Assembly: GCA_026018925.1 (NCBI GenBank)
Contig: JAKSZU010000016.1
Span: 11,874,940 to 11,938,939 of the forward strand
Reading direction: 5' to 3'
Source of the DNA: Tupaia tana
Lineage: Eukaryota > Chordata > Mammalia > Scandentia > Tupaiidae
DNA length: 64,000 nt
The notes under the pieces were generated by a model, which was given only the letters and a program-made list of their open reading frames with translations, made no database searches and had not been told where the DNA came from. This document shows positions 1 through 11,697 of the stretch, piece by piece (the first letter of the stretch is position 1; every line of letters starts with the position of its first letter). The translations under genes and the position numbers were made by a program.

Positions 1-113
1 CTGACATCTAGACATGCTGGGAGAAAGGAAGATGTCCCACTCCTAACTGGGCCTCCAGCCTACAATACCCACGTGAACAGCCCTTCTTCAAGAGAAAGCC
101 TGCTCAATGGCTC
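1..113 (+). repeat. Reference monomer of the satellite (first copy)
   Basis: This is the first complete unit, and the next begins at 114. It differs from the common form by CAATACC instead of CAAAACC at 63-69, a variant also seen at about 9345, 11783, 12635 and 23319. The E-box is at 70-75. A p53-half-site-like decamer, AGACATGCTG, is at 10-19. The phase chosen here is arbitrary because the biological boundary of a satellite monomer cannot be read from the sequence. Confidence 0.95.
70..75. promoter_or_regulatory. CACGTG E-box, repeated once per monomer (first copy)
   Basis: A perfect palindromic CACGTG lies at monomer offset 70-75, followed by AACAG, in most of the roughly 533 monomers. It holds the only CpG of the ordinary monomer. 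Such sites can bind bHLH proteins of the USF, MYC/MAX and MITF type, and ACGTG is also the HIF core. Recurrent variants destroy it: CAAGTG (with a linked change to CACGAG or CATGAG downstream), CACGTT (GTTAAC), CATGTG and CAGGTG. Occupancy is inference; the motif is directly seen. Confidence 0.5.
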
Positions 114-3100
114 CTGACATCTAGACATGCTGGGAGAAAGGAAGATGTCCCACTCCTAACTGGGCCTCCAGCATACAAAACCCACGTGAACAGCCCTTCT
201 TCAAGAGAACGCCTGCTCAATGGCTCCTGACATCTAGACATGCTGGGAGAAAGTATGATGTCCCACTCCTAACTGGGCCTCCAGCCTACAAAACCCACGT
301 GAACAGCCCTTCTTCAAGAGAAAGCCTGCTCAATGGCTCCTGACATCTAGACATGCTGGGAGAAAGGAAGATGTCCCACTCCTAACTGGGCCTCCAGCCT
401 ACAAAACCCACGTGAACAGCCCTTCTTCAAGAGAAAGCCTGCTCAATGGCTCCTGACATCTAGACATGCTGGGAGAAAGGAAGATGTCCCACTCCTAACT
501 GGGCCTCCAGCCTACAAAACCCACGTGAACAGCCCTTCTTCAAGAGAAAGCCTGCTCAATGGCTCCTGACATCTAGACATGCTGGGAGAAAAGGAAGATG
601 TCCCACTCCTAACTGGGCCTCCAGCCTACAAACCCACGTGAACAGCCCTTCTTCAAGAGAAAGCCTGCTCAATGGCTCCTGACATCTAGACATGCTGGGA
701 GAAAGGAAGATGTCCCACTCCTAACTGGGCCTCCAGCCTACAAAACCCACGTGAACAGCCCTTCTTCAAGAGAAAGCCTGCTCAATGGCTCCTGACATCT
801 AGACATGCTGGGAGAAAGGAAGATGTCCCACTCCTAACTGGGCCTCCAGCATACAAAACCCACGTGAAACAGCCCTTCTTCAAGAGAAAGCCTGCTCAAT
901 GGCTCCTGACATCTAGACATGCTGGGAGAAAGGAAGATGTCCCACTCCTAACTGGGCCTCCAGCCTACAAAACCCACGTGAACAGCCCTTCTTCAAGAGA
1001 AAGCCTGCTCAATGGCTCCTGACATCTAGACATGCTGGGAGAAAGGAAGATGTCCCACTCCTAACTGGGCCTCCAGCATACAAAACCCACGTGAACAGCC
1101 CTTCTTCAAGAGAAAGCCTGCTCAATGGCTCCTGACATCTAGACATGCTGGGAGAAAGGAAGATGCCCACTCCTAACTGGGCCTCCAGCCTACAAAACCC
1201 ACGTGAACAGCCGTTCTTCAAGAGAAAGCCTGCTCAATGGCTCCTGACATCTAGACATACTGGGAGAAAGGAAGATGTCCCACTCCTAACTGGGCCTCCA
1301 GCATACAAAACCCACGTGAACAGCCCTTCTTCAAGAGAAAGCCTGCTCAATGGCTCCTGACATCTAGACATGCTGGGAGAAAGGAAGATGTCCCACTCCT
1401 AACTGGGCCTCCAGCATACAAAACCCACGTGAACAGCCCTTCTTCAAGAGAAAGCCTGCTCAATGGCTCCTGACATCTAGACATGCTGGGAGAAAGGAAG
1501 ATGTCCCACTCCTAACTGGGCCTCCAGCCTACAAAAACCCAAGTGAACAGCCCTTCTTCAAGAGAAAGCCTGCTCAATGGCTCCTGACATCTAGACATGC
1601 TGGGAGAAAGGAAGATGTCCCACTCCTATCTGGGCCTCCAGCATACAAAACCCACGTGAACAGCCCATCTTCAAGAGAAAGCCTGCTCAATGGATCCTGA
1701 CATCTAGACATGCCGGGAGAAAGGAAGATGTCCCACTCCTAACTAGGCCTCCAGCCTACAAAACCCACGTGAACAGCCCTTCTGCAAGAGAAAGCCTGCT
1801 CAATGGCTCCTGACATCTAGACATGCTGGGAGAAAGGAAGATGTCCCACTCCTAACTGGGACTCCAGCATACAAAACGCACGTGAACAGCCCTTCTTCAA
1901 GAGAAAGCCTGCTCAATGGCTCCTGACATCTAGACATGCTGGGAGAAAGGAAGATGTCCCACTCCTAACTGGGCCTTCCAGCATACAAAAACCCACGTGA
2001 ACAGCCCTTCTTCAAGAGAATGCCTGCTCAATGGCTCCTGACATCTAGACATGCTGGGAGAAAGGAAGATGTCCCACTCCTAACTGGGCCTCCAGCCTAC
2101 AAAACCCACGTGAACAGCCCTTCTTCAAGAGAAAGCCTGCTCAATGGCTCCTGACATCTAGACATGCTGGGAGAAAGGAAGATGTCCCACTCCTAACTGG
2201 GCCTCCAGCCTACAAACCCACGTGAACAGCCCTTCTTCAAGAGAAAGCCTGCTCAATGGCTCCTGACATCTAGACATGCTGGGAGAAAGGAAGATGTCCC
2301 ACTCCTAACTGGGCCTCCAGCATACAAAACCCACGTGAACAGCCCTTCTTCAAGAGAAAGCCTGCTCAATGGCTCCTGACATCTAGACATGCTGGGAGAA
2401 AGGAAGATGTCCCACTCCTAACTGGGCCTCCAGCCTACAAAACCCACGTGAACAGCCCTTCTTCAAGAGAAAACCTGCTCAATGGCTCCTGACATCTACA
2501 CATGCTGGGAGAAAGGAAGATGTCCCACTCCTAACTGGGCCTCCAGCCTACAAAACCCACGTGAACAGCCCTTCTTCAAGAGAAAGCCTGCTCAATGGCT
2601 CCTGACATCTAAACACGCTGGGAGAAAGGAAGATGTCCCACTCCTAACTGGGCCTCCAGCCTACAAAACCCACGTGAACAGCCCTTCTTCAAGAGAAAGG
2701 GTGCTCAATGGCTCCTGACATCTAGACATGCTGGGAGAAAGGAAGATGTCCCACTCCTAACTGGGCCTCCAGCATACAAAACCCAAGTGAACAGCCCTTC
2801 TTCATGAGAAAGCCCTGCTCAATGGCTCCTGACATCTAGACATGCTGGGAGAAAGGAAGATGTCCCACTCCTAACTGGGCCTCCAGCCTACAAAACGCAC
2901 GTGAACAGCCCTTCTTCAAGAGAAAGCCTGCTCAATGGCTCCTGACATCTAGACATGCTGGGAGAAAGGAAGATGTCCCACTCCTAACTGGGCCTCCAGC
3001 CTACAAAACCCACGTGAACAGCCCTTCTTCAAGAGAAAGCCTGCTCAATGGCTCCTGACATCTAGACATGCTGGGAGAAAGGAAGATGTCCCACTCCTAA

Positions 3101-6100
3101 CTGGGCCTCCAGCCTACAAAACCCACGTGAACAGCCCTTCTTCAAGAGAAAGCCTGCTCAATGGCTCCTGACATCTAGACATGCTGGGAGAAAGGAAGAT
3201 GTCCCACTCCTAATTGGGCCTCCAGCATACAAAACCCAGGTGAACAGCCCTTCTTCAAGAGAAAGCCTGCTCAATGGCTCCTGACATCTAGACATGCTGG
3301 GAGAAAGGAAGATGTCCCACTCCTAACTGGGCCTCCAGCATACAAAACCCACGTGAACAGCCCTTCTTCAAGAGAAAGCCTGCTCAATGGCTCCTGACAT
3401 CTAGACATGCTGGGAGAAAGGAAGATGTCCCACTCCTAACTGGGCCTCCAGCCTACAAAACCCAAGTGAACAGCCCTTCTTCACGAGAAAGCCTGCTCAA
3501 TGGCTCCTGACATCTAGACATGCTGGGAGAAAGGAAGATGTCCCACTCCTAACTGGGCCTCCAGCATACAAAACCCACATGAACAGCCCATCTTCAAGAG
3601 AAAGCCTGCTCAATGGATCCTGACATCTAGACATGCTGGGAGAAAGGAAGATGTCCCACTCCTAACTGGGCCTCCAGCATACAAAACCCACGTGAACAGC
3701 CCTTCTGCAAGAGAAAGCCTGCTCAATGGCTCCTGACATCTAGACATGCTGGGAGAAAGGAAGATGTCCCACTCCTAACTGGGACTCCAGCATACAAAAC
3801 GCACGTGAACAGCCCTTCTTCAAGAGAAAGCCTGCTCAATGGCTCCTGACATCTAGACATGCTGGGAGAAAGGAAGATGCCCCACTCCTAACTGGGCCTC
3901 CAGCCTACAAAACCCACGTGAACATCCCTTCTTCAAGAGAAAGCCTGCTCAATGGCTCCTGACATCTAGACATGCTGGGAGAAAGGAAGATGTCCCACTC
4001 CTAACTGGGCCTCCAGCATACAAAACCCACGTGAACAGCCCTTCTTCAAGAGAAAGCCTGCTCAATGGCTCCTGACATCTAGACATGCTGGGAGAAAGGA
4101 AGATGTCCCACTCCTAACTGGGCCTCCAGCATACAAAACCCACGTGAACAGCCCTTCTTCAAGAGAAAACCTGCTCAATGGCTCCTGACATCTAGACATG
4201 CTGGGAGAAAGGAAGATGTCCCACTCCTAACTGGGCCTCCAGCCTACAAAACCCACGTGAACAGCCCTTCTTCAAGAGAAAGCCTGCTCAATGGCTCCTG
4301 ACATCTAAACACGCTGGGAGAAAGGAAGATGTCCCACTCCTAACTGGGCCTCCAGCCTACAAAACCCACGTGAACAGCCCTTCTTCAAGAGAAAGGGTGC
4401 TCAATGGCTCCTGACATCTAGACATGCTGGGAGAAAGGAAGATGTCCCACTCCTAACTGGGCCTCCAGCATACAAAACCCAAGTGAACAGCCCTTCTTCA
4501 CGAGAAAGCCTGCTCAATGGCTCCTGACATCTAGACATGCTGGGAGAAAGGAAGATGTCCCACTCCTAACTGGGCCTCCAGCCTACAAAACGCACGTGAA
4601 CAGCCCTTCTTCAAGAGAAAGCCTGCTCAATGGCTCCTGACATCTAGACATGCTGGGAGAAAGGAAGATGTCCCACTCCTAACTGGGCCTCCAGCCTACA
4701 AAACCCACGTGAACAGCCCTTCTTCAAGAGAAAGCCTGCTCAATGGCTCCTGACATCTAGACATGCTGGGAGAAAGGAAGATGTCCCACTCCTAACTGGG
4801 CCTCCAGCCTACAAAACCCACGTGAACAGCCCTTCTTCAAGAGAAAGCCTGCTCAATGGCTCCTGACATCTAGACATGCTGGGAGAAAGGAAGATGTCCC
4901 ACTCCTAATTGGGCCTCCAGCATACAAAACCCACGTGAACAGCCCTTCTTCAAGAGAAAGCCTGCTCAATGGATCCTGACATCTAGACATGCTGGGAGAA
5001 AGGAAGATGTCCCACTCCTAACTGGGCCTCCAGCATACAAAACCCACGTGAACAGCCCTTCTTCAAGAGAAAGCCTGCTCAATGGCTCCTGACATCTAGA
5101 CATGCTGGGAGAAAGGAAGATGTCCCACTCCTAACTGGGCCTCCAGCCTACAAAACCCAAGTGAACAGCCCTTCTTCACGAGAAAGCCTGCTCAATGGCT
5201 CCTGACATCTAGACATGCTGGGAGAAAGGAAGATGTCCCACTCCTAACTGGGCCTCCAGCATACAAAACCCACGTGAACAGCCCATCTTCAAGAGAAAGC
5301 CTGCTCAATGGCTCCTGACATCTAGACATGCTGGGAGAAAGGAAGATGTCCCACTCCTAACTGGGCCTCCAGCATACAAAACCCACGTGAACAGCCCTTC
5401 TGCAAGAGAAAGCCTGCTCAATGGCTCCTGACATCTAAACACGCTGGGAGAAAGGAAGATGTCCCACTCCTAACTGGGACTCCAGCATACAAAACGCACG
5501 TGAACAGCCCTTCTTCAAGAGAAAGCCTGCTCAATGGCTCCTGACATCTAGACATGCTGGGAGAAAGGAAGATGTCCCACTCCTAACTGGGCCTCCAGCA
5601 TACAAAACCCACGTGAACAGCCCTTCTTCAAGAGAATGCCTGCTCAATGGCTCCTGACATCTAGACATGCTGGGAGAAAGGAAGATGTCCCACTCCTAAC
5701 TGGGCCTCCAGCCTACAAAACCCACGTGAACAGCCCTTCTTCAAGAGAAAGCCTGCTCAATGGCTCCTGACATCTAGACATGCTGGGAGAAAGGAAGATG
5801 TCCCACTCCTAACTGGGCCTCCAGCCTACAAAACCCACGTGAACAGCCCTTCTTCAAGAGAAAGCCTGCTCAATGGCTCCTGACATCTAGACATGCTGGG
5901 AGAAAGGAAGATGTCCCACTCCTAACTGGGCCTCCAGCCTACAAAACCCACGTGAACAGCCCTTCTTCAAGAGAAAGCCTGCTCAATGGCTCCTGACATC
6001 TAGACATGCTGGGAGAAAGGAAGATGTCCCACTCCTAACTGGGCCTCCAGCATACAAAACCCACGTGAACAGCCCTTCTTCAAGAGAAAGCCTGCTCAAT

Positions 6101-6640
6101 GGCTCCTGACATCTAAACACGCTGGGAGAAAGGAAGATGTCCCACTCCTAACTGGGCCTCCAGCCTACAAAACCCACGTGAACAGCCCTTCTTCAAGAGA
6201 AAGGGTGCTCAATGGCTCCTGACATCTAGACATGCTGGGAGAAAGGAAGATGTCCCACTCCTAACTGGGACTCCAGCATACAAAACCCAAGTGAACAGCC
6301 CTTCTTCAAGAGAAAGCCTGCTCAATGGCTCCTGACATCTAGACATGCTGGGAGAAAGGAAGATGTCCCACTCCTAACTGGGCCTCCAGCCTACAAAACC
6401 CACGTGAACAGCCCTTCTTCAAGAGAAAGCCTGCTCAATGGCTCCTGACATCTAGACATGCTGGGAGAAAGGAAGATGTCCCACTCCTAACTGGGCCTCC
6501 AGCCTACAAAACCCACGTGAACAGCCCTTCTTCAAGAGAAAGCCTGCTCAATGGCTCCTGACATCTAGACATGCTGGGAGAAAGGAAGATGTCCCACTCC
6601 TAACTGGGCCTCCAGCCTACAAAACCCACGTGAACAGCCC

Positions 6641-6645
6641 TTTTT
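6641..6645 (+). other. Only T5 run noticed in the + strand satellite
   Basis: One monomer reads CCCTTTTTCAAG where the usual form is CCCTTCTTCAAG. It is the only run of four or more T residues I noticed on the + strand. It lies upstream of all 13 SINEs, so within this window it cannot terminate Pol III transcripts from them. It is probably a simple C-to-T substitution. Confidence 0.6.
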
Positions 6646-8354
6646 CAAGAGAAAGCCTGCTCAATGGCTCCTGACATCTAGACATGCTGGGAGAAAGGAA
6701 GATGTCCCACTCCTAACTGGGCCTCCAGCCTACAAAACCCACGTGAACAGACCTTCTTCAAGAGAAAGCCTGCTCAATGGCTCCTGACATCTAGACATGC
6801 TGGGAGAAAGGAAGATGTCCCACTCCTAACTGGGCCTCCAGCATACAAAACCCACGTGAACAGCCCTTCTTCAAGAGAAAGCCTGGTCAATGGCTCCTGA
6901 CATCTAGACATGCTGGGAGAAAGGAAGATGTCCCACTCCTAACTGGGCCTCCAGCCTACAAAACCCACGTGAACAGCCCTTCTTCAAGAGAAAGCCTGCT
7001 CAATGGCTCCTGACATCTAGACATGCTGGGAGAAAGGAAGAAGTCCCACTCCTAACTGGGCCTCCAGCATACAAAACCCACGTGAACAGCCCTTCTTCAA
7101 GAGAAAGCCTGCTCAATGGCTCCTGACATCTAGACATGCTGGGAGAAAGGAAGATGTCCCACTCCTAACTGGGCCTCCAGCCTACAAAACCCACGTGAAC
7201 AGCCCTTCTTCAAGAGAAAGCCTGCTCAATGGCTCCTGACATCTAGACATGCTGGGAGAAAGGAAGATGTCCCACTCCTAACTGGGCCTCCAGCCTACAA
7301 AACCCACGTGAACAGCCCTTCTTCAAGAGAAAGCCTGCTCAATGGCTCCTGACATCTAGACATGCTGGGAGAAAGGAAGATGTCCCACTCCTAACTGGGC
7401 CTCCAGCATACAAAACCCACGTGAACAGCCCTTCTTCAAGAGAAAGCCTGCTCAATGGCTCCTGACATCTAGACATGCTGGGAGAAAGGAAGATGTCCCA
7501 CTCCTAACTGGGCCTCCAGCATACAAAACCCACGTGAACAGCCCTTCTTCAAGAGAAAGCCTGCTCAATGGCTCGTGACATCTAGACATGCTGGGAGAAA
7601 GGAAGATGTCCCACTCCTAACTGGGCCTCCAGCCTACAAAACCCACGTGAACAGCCCTTCTTCAAGAGAAAGCCTGCTCAATGGCTCCTGACATCTAGAC
7701 ATGCTGGGAGAAAGGAAGATGTCCCACTCCTAACTGGGCCTCCAGCCTACAAAACCCACGTGAACAGCTCTTCAAGAGAAAGCCTGCTCAATGGCTCCTG
7801 ACATCTAGACATGCTGGGAGAAAGGAAGATGTCCCACTCCTAACTGGGCCTCCAGCCTACAAAACCCACGTTAACAGCCCATCTTCAAGAGAAAGCCTGC
7901 TCAATGGCTCCTGACATCTAGACATGCTGGGAGAAAGGAAGATGTCCCACTCCTAACTGGGATTCCAGCATACAAAACGCACGTGAACAGCCCTTCTTCA
8001 AGAGAAAGCCTGCTCAATGGCTCCTGACATCTAGACATGCTGGGAGAAAGGAAGATGTCCCACTCCTAACTGGGCCTCCAGCATACAAAACCCACGTGAA
8101 CAGCCCTTCTTCAAGAGAAAGCCTGCTCAATGGCTCCTGACATCTAGAAATGCTGGGAGACAGGAAGATGTCCCACTCCTAACTGGGCCTCCAGCATACA
8201 AAACCCACGTGAACAGCCCTTCTTCAAGAGAAAGCCTGCTCAATGGCTCCTGACATCTAGACATGCTGGGAGAAAGGAAGATGTCCCACCCCTAACTGGG
8301 CCTCCAGCCTACAAAACCCATGTGAACAGCCCTTCTTCAAGAGAAAGCCTGCTC

Positions 8355-8611
8355 TGGGAACCAGCAGTTAGTGTAATGGCTATGTCGCTGGACTCCCACG
8401 TAGTCGACCGTGGTTCGCGTCTCGGACCCGGTGGCTTACAACTCACGCCGGGCGCGTGTGCGTGCGTGCCCAAGATCCCGAGAGGAGAATGGAGGAGAAG
8501 GGATTGCGGCGTGACCATCCCCCCTGGGGGGTGATTTCTCGCTTTCTGTCTCTATGTCTCTCTCTATCTGTCTGGCGAGCGCACGCGCCCTATAGCGAAA
8601 AAAACCTCTCC

Positions 8612-8636
<25 letters not shown>
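8355..8636 (+). mobile_element. tRNA-derived SINE-like element, copy 1
   Basis: The 257-bp body is unrelated to the satellite and is followed by 25 A residues (8612-8636). Exact 14-bp target duplications GAGAAAGCCTGCTC flank it at 8341-8354 and 8637-8650. They extend to 16 bp if two A residues are counted. The head looks like a tRNA: a degenerate A-box region near 8363-8379, TCCCA at the anticodon-loop position, and a B box at 8412-8422. A tRNA-unrelated middle, a C6-T-G6 palindrome at 8519-8531, a TCTC/TATC-rich stretch and an A-tail follow. There is no open frame of significance. TSDs and A-tail are the hallmarks of LINE-mobilised SINEs. The host monomer carries CATGTG instead of CACGTG and CCCACCCCT. 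I do not recognise the family. Confidence 0.9.
8363..8422 (+). promoter_or_regulatory. Internal Pol III promoter (A/B boxes) of SINE copy 1
   Basis: GGTTCGCGTCT at 8412-8422 matches the B-box consensus GGTTCGANTCC at 9 of 11 positions. The A-box region AGCAGTTAGTGTAATGG at 8363-8379 is weaker and would need an insertion to match the consensus. Spacing between the boxes is tRNA-like. GTGTAATGG, then TCCCA, then GACC, then the B box resembles a glycine-type tRNA, but the anticodon stem no longer pairs. In the other copies the B box starts at 8821, 11476, 12108, 18154, 21484, 22784, 29179, 37487, 40594, 43474, 46582 and 58272. Whether it still drives transcription is unknown. Confidence 0.6.
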
Positions 8637-8642
<6 letters not shown>

Positions 8643-8763
8643 GCCTGCTCAATGGCTCCTGACATCTAGACATGCTGGGAGAAAGGAAGATGTCCCACCC
8701 CTAACTGGGCCTCCAGCCTACAAAACCCATGTGAACAGCCCTTCTTCAAGAGAAAGCCTGCTC
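8637..8763 (+). repeat. Satellite segment 2, a single monomer between SINEs 1 and 2
   Basis: Exactly one 113-bp monomer plus the 14-bp target copy separates the first two elements. The monomer repeats the CCCACCCCT and CATGTG variants found just before SINE 1, so SINE plus host monomer was duplicated as one 409-bp unit. Confidence 0.95.
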
Positions 8764-9034
8764 TGGGAACCAGCAGTTAGTGTAATGGCTATGTCGCTGG
8801 ACTCCCACGTAGTCGACCGTGGTTCGCGTCTCGGACCCGGTGGCTTACAACTCACGCCGGGCGCGTGTGCGTGCGTGCCCAAGATCCCGAGAGGAGAATG
8901 GAGGAGAAGGGATTGTGGCGTGACCATCCCCCCTGGGGGGTGATTTCTCGCTTTCTGTCTCTATGTCTCTCTCTATCTGTCTGGCGAGCGCACGCGCCCT
9001 ATAGCGAAAAAAACCTCTCCAAAAAAAAAAAAAA
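8764..9034 (+). mobile_element. tRNA-derived SINE-like element, copy 2
   Basis: Same 257-bp body and same insertion base as copy 1, with 14 A residues. Target duplications are at 8750-8763 and 9035-9048. One substitution from the common body was seen: T at 8916 (GATTGTGGCG instead of GATTGCGGCG), a CpG-to-TpG change private to this copy. The downstream monomer has GATGCCCC, a variant linked to most SINE copies. Confidence 0.9.
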
Positions 9035-11418
9035 GAGAAAGCCTGCTCAATGGCTCCTGACATCTAGACATGCTGGGAGAAAGGAAGATGCCCCACTCCT
9101 AACTGGGCCTCCAGCATACAAAACCCACGTGAACAGCCCTTCTTCAAGAGAAAGCCTGCTCAATGGCTCCTGACATCTAGACATGCTGGGAGAAAGGAAG
9201 ATGTCCCACTCCTAACTGGGCCTCCAGCATACAAAACCCACGTGAACAGCCCTTCTTCAAGAGAAAGCCTGCTCAATGGCTCCTGACATCTAGACATGCT
9301 GGGAGAAAGGAAGATGTCCCACTCCTAACTGGGCCTCCAGCCTACAATACCCACGTGAACAGCCCTTCTTCAAGAGAAAGCCTGCTCAATGGCTCCTGAC
9401 ATCTAGACATGCTGGGAGAAAGGAAGATGTCCCACTCCTAACTGGGCCTCCAGCATACAAAACCCACGTGAACAGCCCTTCTTCAAGAGAACGCCTGCTC
9501 AATGGCTCCTGACATCTAGACATGCTGGGAGAAAGTATGATGTCCCACTCCTAACTGGGCCTCCAGCCTACAAAACCCACGTGAACAGCCCTTCTTCAAG
9601 AGAAAGCCTGCTCAATGGCTCCTGACATCTAGACATGCTGGGAGAAAGGAAGATGTCCCACTCCTAACTGGGCCTCCAGCCTACAAAACCCACGTGAACA
9701 GCCCTTCTTCAAGAGAAAGCCTGCTCAATGGCTCCTGACATCTAGACATGCTGGGAGAAAGGAAGATGTCCCACTCCTAACTGGGCCTCCAGCCTACAAA
9801 ACCCACGTGAACAGCCCTTCTTCAAGAGAAAGCCTGCTCAATGGCTCCTGACATCTAGACATGCTGGGAGAAAGGAAGATGTCCCACTCCTAACTGGGCC
9901 TCCAGCATACAAAACCCACGTGAACAGCCCTTCTTCAAGAGAAAGCCTGCTCAATGGCTCCTGACATCTAGACATGCTGGGAGAAAGGAAGATGTCCCAC
10001 TCCTAACTGGGCCTCCAGCATACAAAACCCACGTGAACAGCCCATCTTCAAGAGAAAGCCTGCTCAATGGATCCTGACATCTAGACATGCTGGGAGAAAG
10101 GAAGATGTCCCACTCCTAACTGGGCCTCCAGCATACAAAACCCATGTGAACAGCCCTTCTGCAAGAGAAAGCCTGCTCAATGGCTCCTGACATCTAGACA
10201 TGCTGGGAGAAAGGAAGATGTCCCACTCCTAACTGGGACTCCAGCATACAAAACGCACGTGAACAGCCCTTCTTCAAGAGAAAGCCTGCTCAATGGCTCC
10301 TGACATCTAGACATGCTGGGAGAAAGGAAGATGTCCCACTCCTAACTGGGCCTCCAGCATACAAAACCCACGTGAACAGCCCTTCTTCAAGAGAATGCCT
10401 GCTCAATGGCTCCTGACATCTAGACATGCTGGGAGAAAGGAAGATGTCCCACTCCTAACTGGGCCTCCAGCATACAAAACCCACGTGAACAGCCCTTCTT
10501 CAAGAGAAAGCCTGCTCAATGGCTCCTGACATCTAGACATGCTGGGAGAAAGGAAGATGTCCCACTCCTAACTGGGCCTCCAGCATACAAAACCCCCGTG
10601 AACAGCCCTTCTTCAAGAGAAAGCCTGCTCAATGGCTCCTGACATCTAGACATGCTGGGAGAAAGGAAGATGTCCCACTCCTAACTGGGCCTCCAGCCTA
10701 CAAAACCCACGTGAACAGCCCTTCTTCAAGAGAAAGCCTGCTCAATGGCTCCTGACATCTAGACATGCTGGGAGAAAGGAAGATGTCCCACTCCTAACTG
10801 GGCCTCCAGCCTACAAAACCCACGTGAACAGCTCTTCAAGAGAAAGCCTGCTCAATGGCTCCTGACATCTAGACATGCTGGGAGAAAGGAAGATGTCCCA
10901 CTCCTAACTGGGCCTCCAGCCTACAAAACCCACGTTAACAGCCCATCTTCAAGAGAAAGCCTGCTCAATGGCTCCTGACATCTAGACATGCTGGGAGAAA
11001 GGAAGATGTCCCACTCCTAACTGGGACTCCAGCATACAAAACGCACGTGAACAGCCCTTCTTCAAGAGAAAGCCTGCTCAATGGCTCCTGACATCTAGAC
11101 ATGCTGGGAGAAAGGAAGATGTCCCACTCCTAACTGGGCCTCCAGCATACAAAACCCACGTGAACAGCCCTTCTTCAAGAGAAAGCCTGCTCAATGGCTC
11201 CTGACATCTAGACATGCTGGGAGACAGGAAGATGTCCCACTCCTAACTGGGCCTCCAGCATACAAAACCCACGTGAACAGCCCTTCTTCAAGAGAAAGCC
11301 TGCTCAATGGCTCCTGACATCTAGACATGCTGGGAGAAAGGAAGATGTCCCACCCCTAACTGGGCCTCCAGCCTACAAAACCCATGTGAACAGCCCTTCT
11401 TCAAGAGAAAGCCTGCTC
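9035..11418 (+). repeat. Satellite segment 3, 21 monomers
   Basis: Length equals 21 monomers plus the target copy minus 3 bp, and the 3 bp is the CAGCTCTTC deletion near 10830. Ordered variants are CAATACC (9345), GAGAACGCC, GTATGATG, CCCATCTTC with GGATCCTG (about 10040-10075), CTGCAAG, GGACTCC with GCACGTG, GAATGCC, then CAGCTCTTC, CACGTTAAC (about 10931), GCACGTG, GAGACAGG and CCCACCCCT ahead of SINE 3. Confidence 0.95.
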
Positions 11419-11697
11419 TGGGAACCAGCAGTTAGTGTAATGGCTATGTCGCTGGACTCCCACGTAGTCGACCGTGGTTCGCGTCTCGGACCCGGTGGCT
11501 TACAACTCACGCCGGGCGCGTGTGCGTGCGTGCCCAAGATCCCGAGAGGAGAATGGAGGAGAAGGGATTGCGGCGTGACCATCCCCCCTGGGGGGTGATT
11601 TCTCGCTTTCTGTCTCTATGTCTCTCTCTATCTGTCTGGCGAGCGCACGCGCCCTATAGCGAAAAAAACCTCTCCAAAAAAAAAAAAAAAAAAAAAA
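11419..11697 (+). mobile_element. tRNA-derived SINE-like element, copy 3
   Basis: The body appears identical to copy 1, with 22 A residues. Target duplications are at 11405-11418 and 11698-11711. The host monomer shares CCCACCCCT and CATGTG with copies 1 and 2, grouping these three. The following monomer has GAGACAGG, normally found upstream of the SINE, so the sequence after this copy was joined by recombination. Confidence 0.9.

Larger units (their letters stand above)
1..8354 (+). repeat. Satellite segment 1, about 74 monomers, no SINE
   Basis: The segment begins with a CAATACC monomer, then GAGAACGCC (about 208) and GTATGATG (about 253), the same order that follows SINEs 2, 4 and 7. Small indels occur near 590, 630, 865, 1163, 1535, 1975, 1985, 2215 and 2812. 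A marker monomer pair (TACACATG then TAAACACG, ending GGGTGCTC) is at 2489-2714, and degraded versions lacking TACACATG are near 4305 and 6113. The 3-bp deletion CAGCTCTTC is near 7768, followed by CACGTTAAC near 7871, GGATTCC with GCACGTG near 7960, and GAGACAGG near 8157. This run immediately precedes SINE 1. Confidence 0.95.

Noticed and set aside
80..100. Heat-shock element in CTTCTTCAAGAGAAAG
   Set aside because: TTCnnGAA needs GAA but the monomer has GAG, and no third unit is in phase. The short TCTT-C-AAGA dyad is too small to call a structure.
8355..8440. Functional tRNA gene
   Set aside because: The B box and general spacing are tRNA-like, but the anticodon stem does not pair, the acceptor stem is not closed, there is no terminator, and the sequence continues into a SINE body with A-tail and target duplications.
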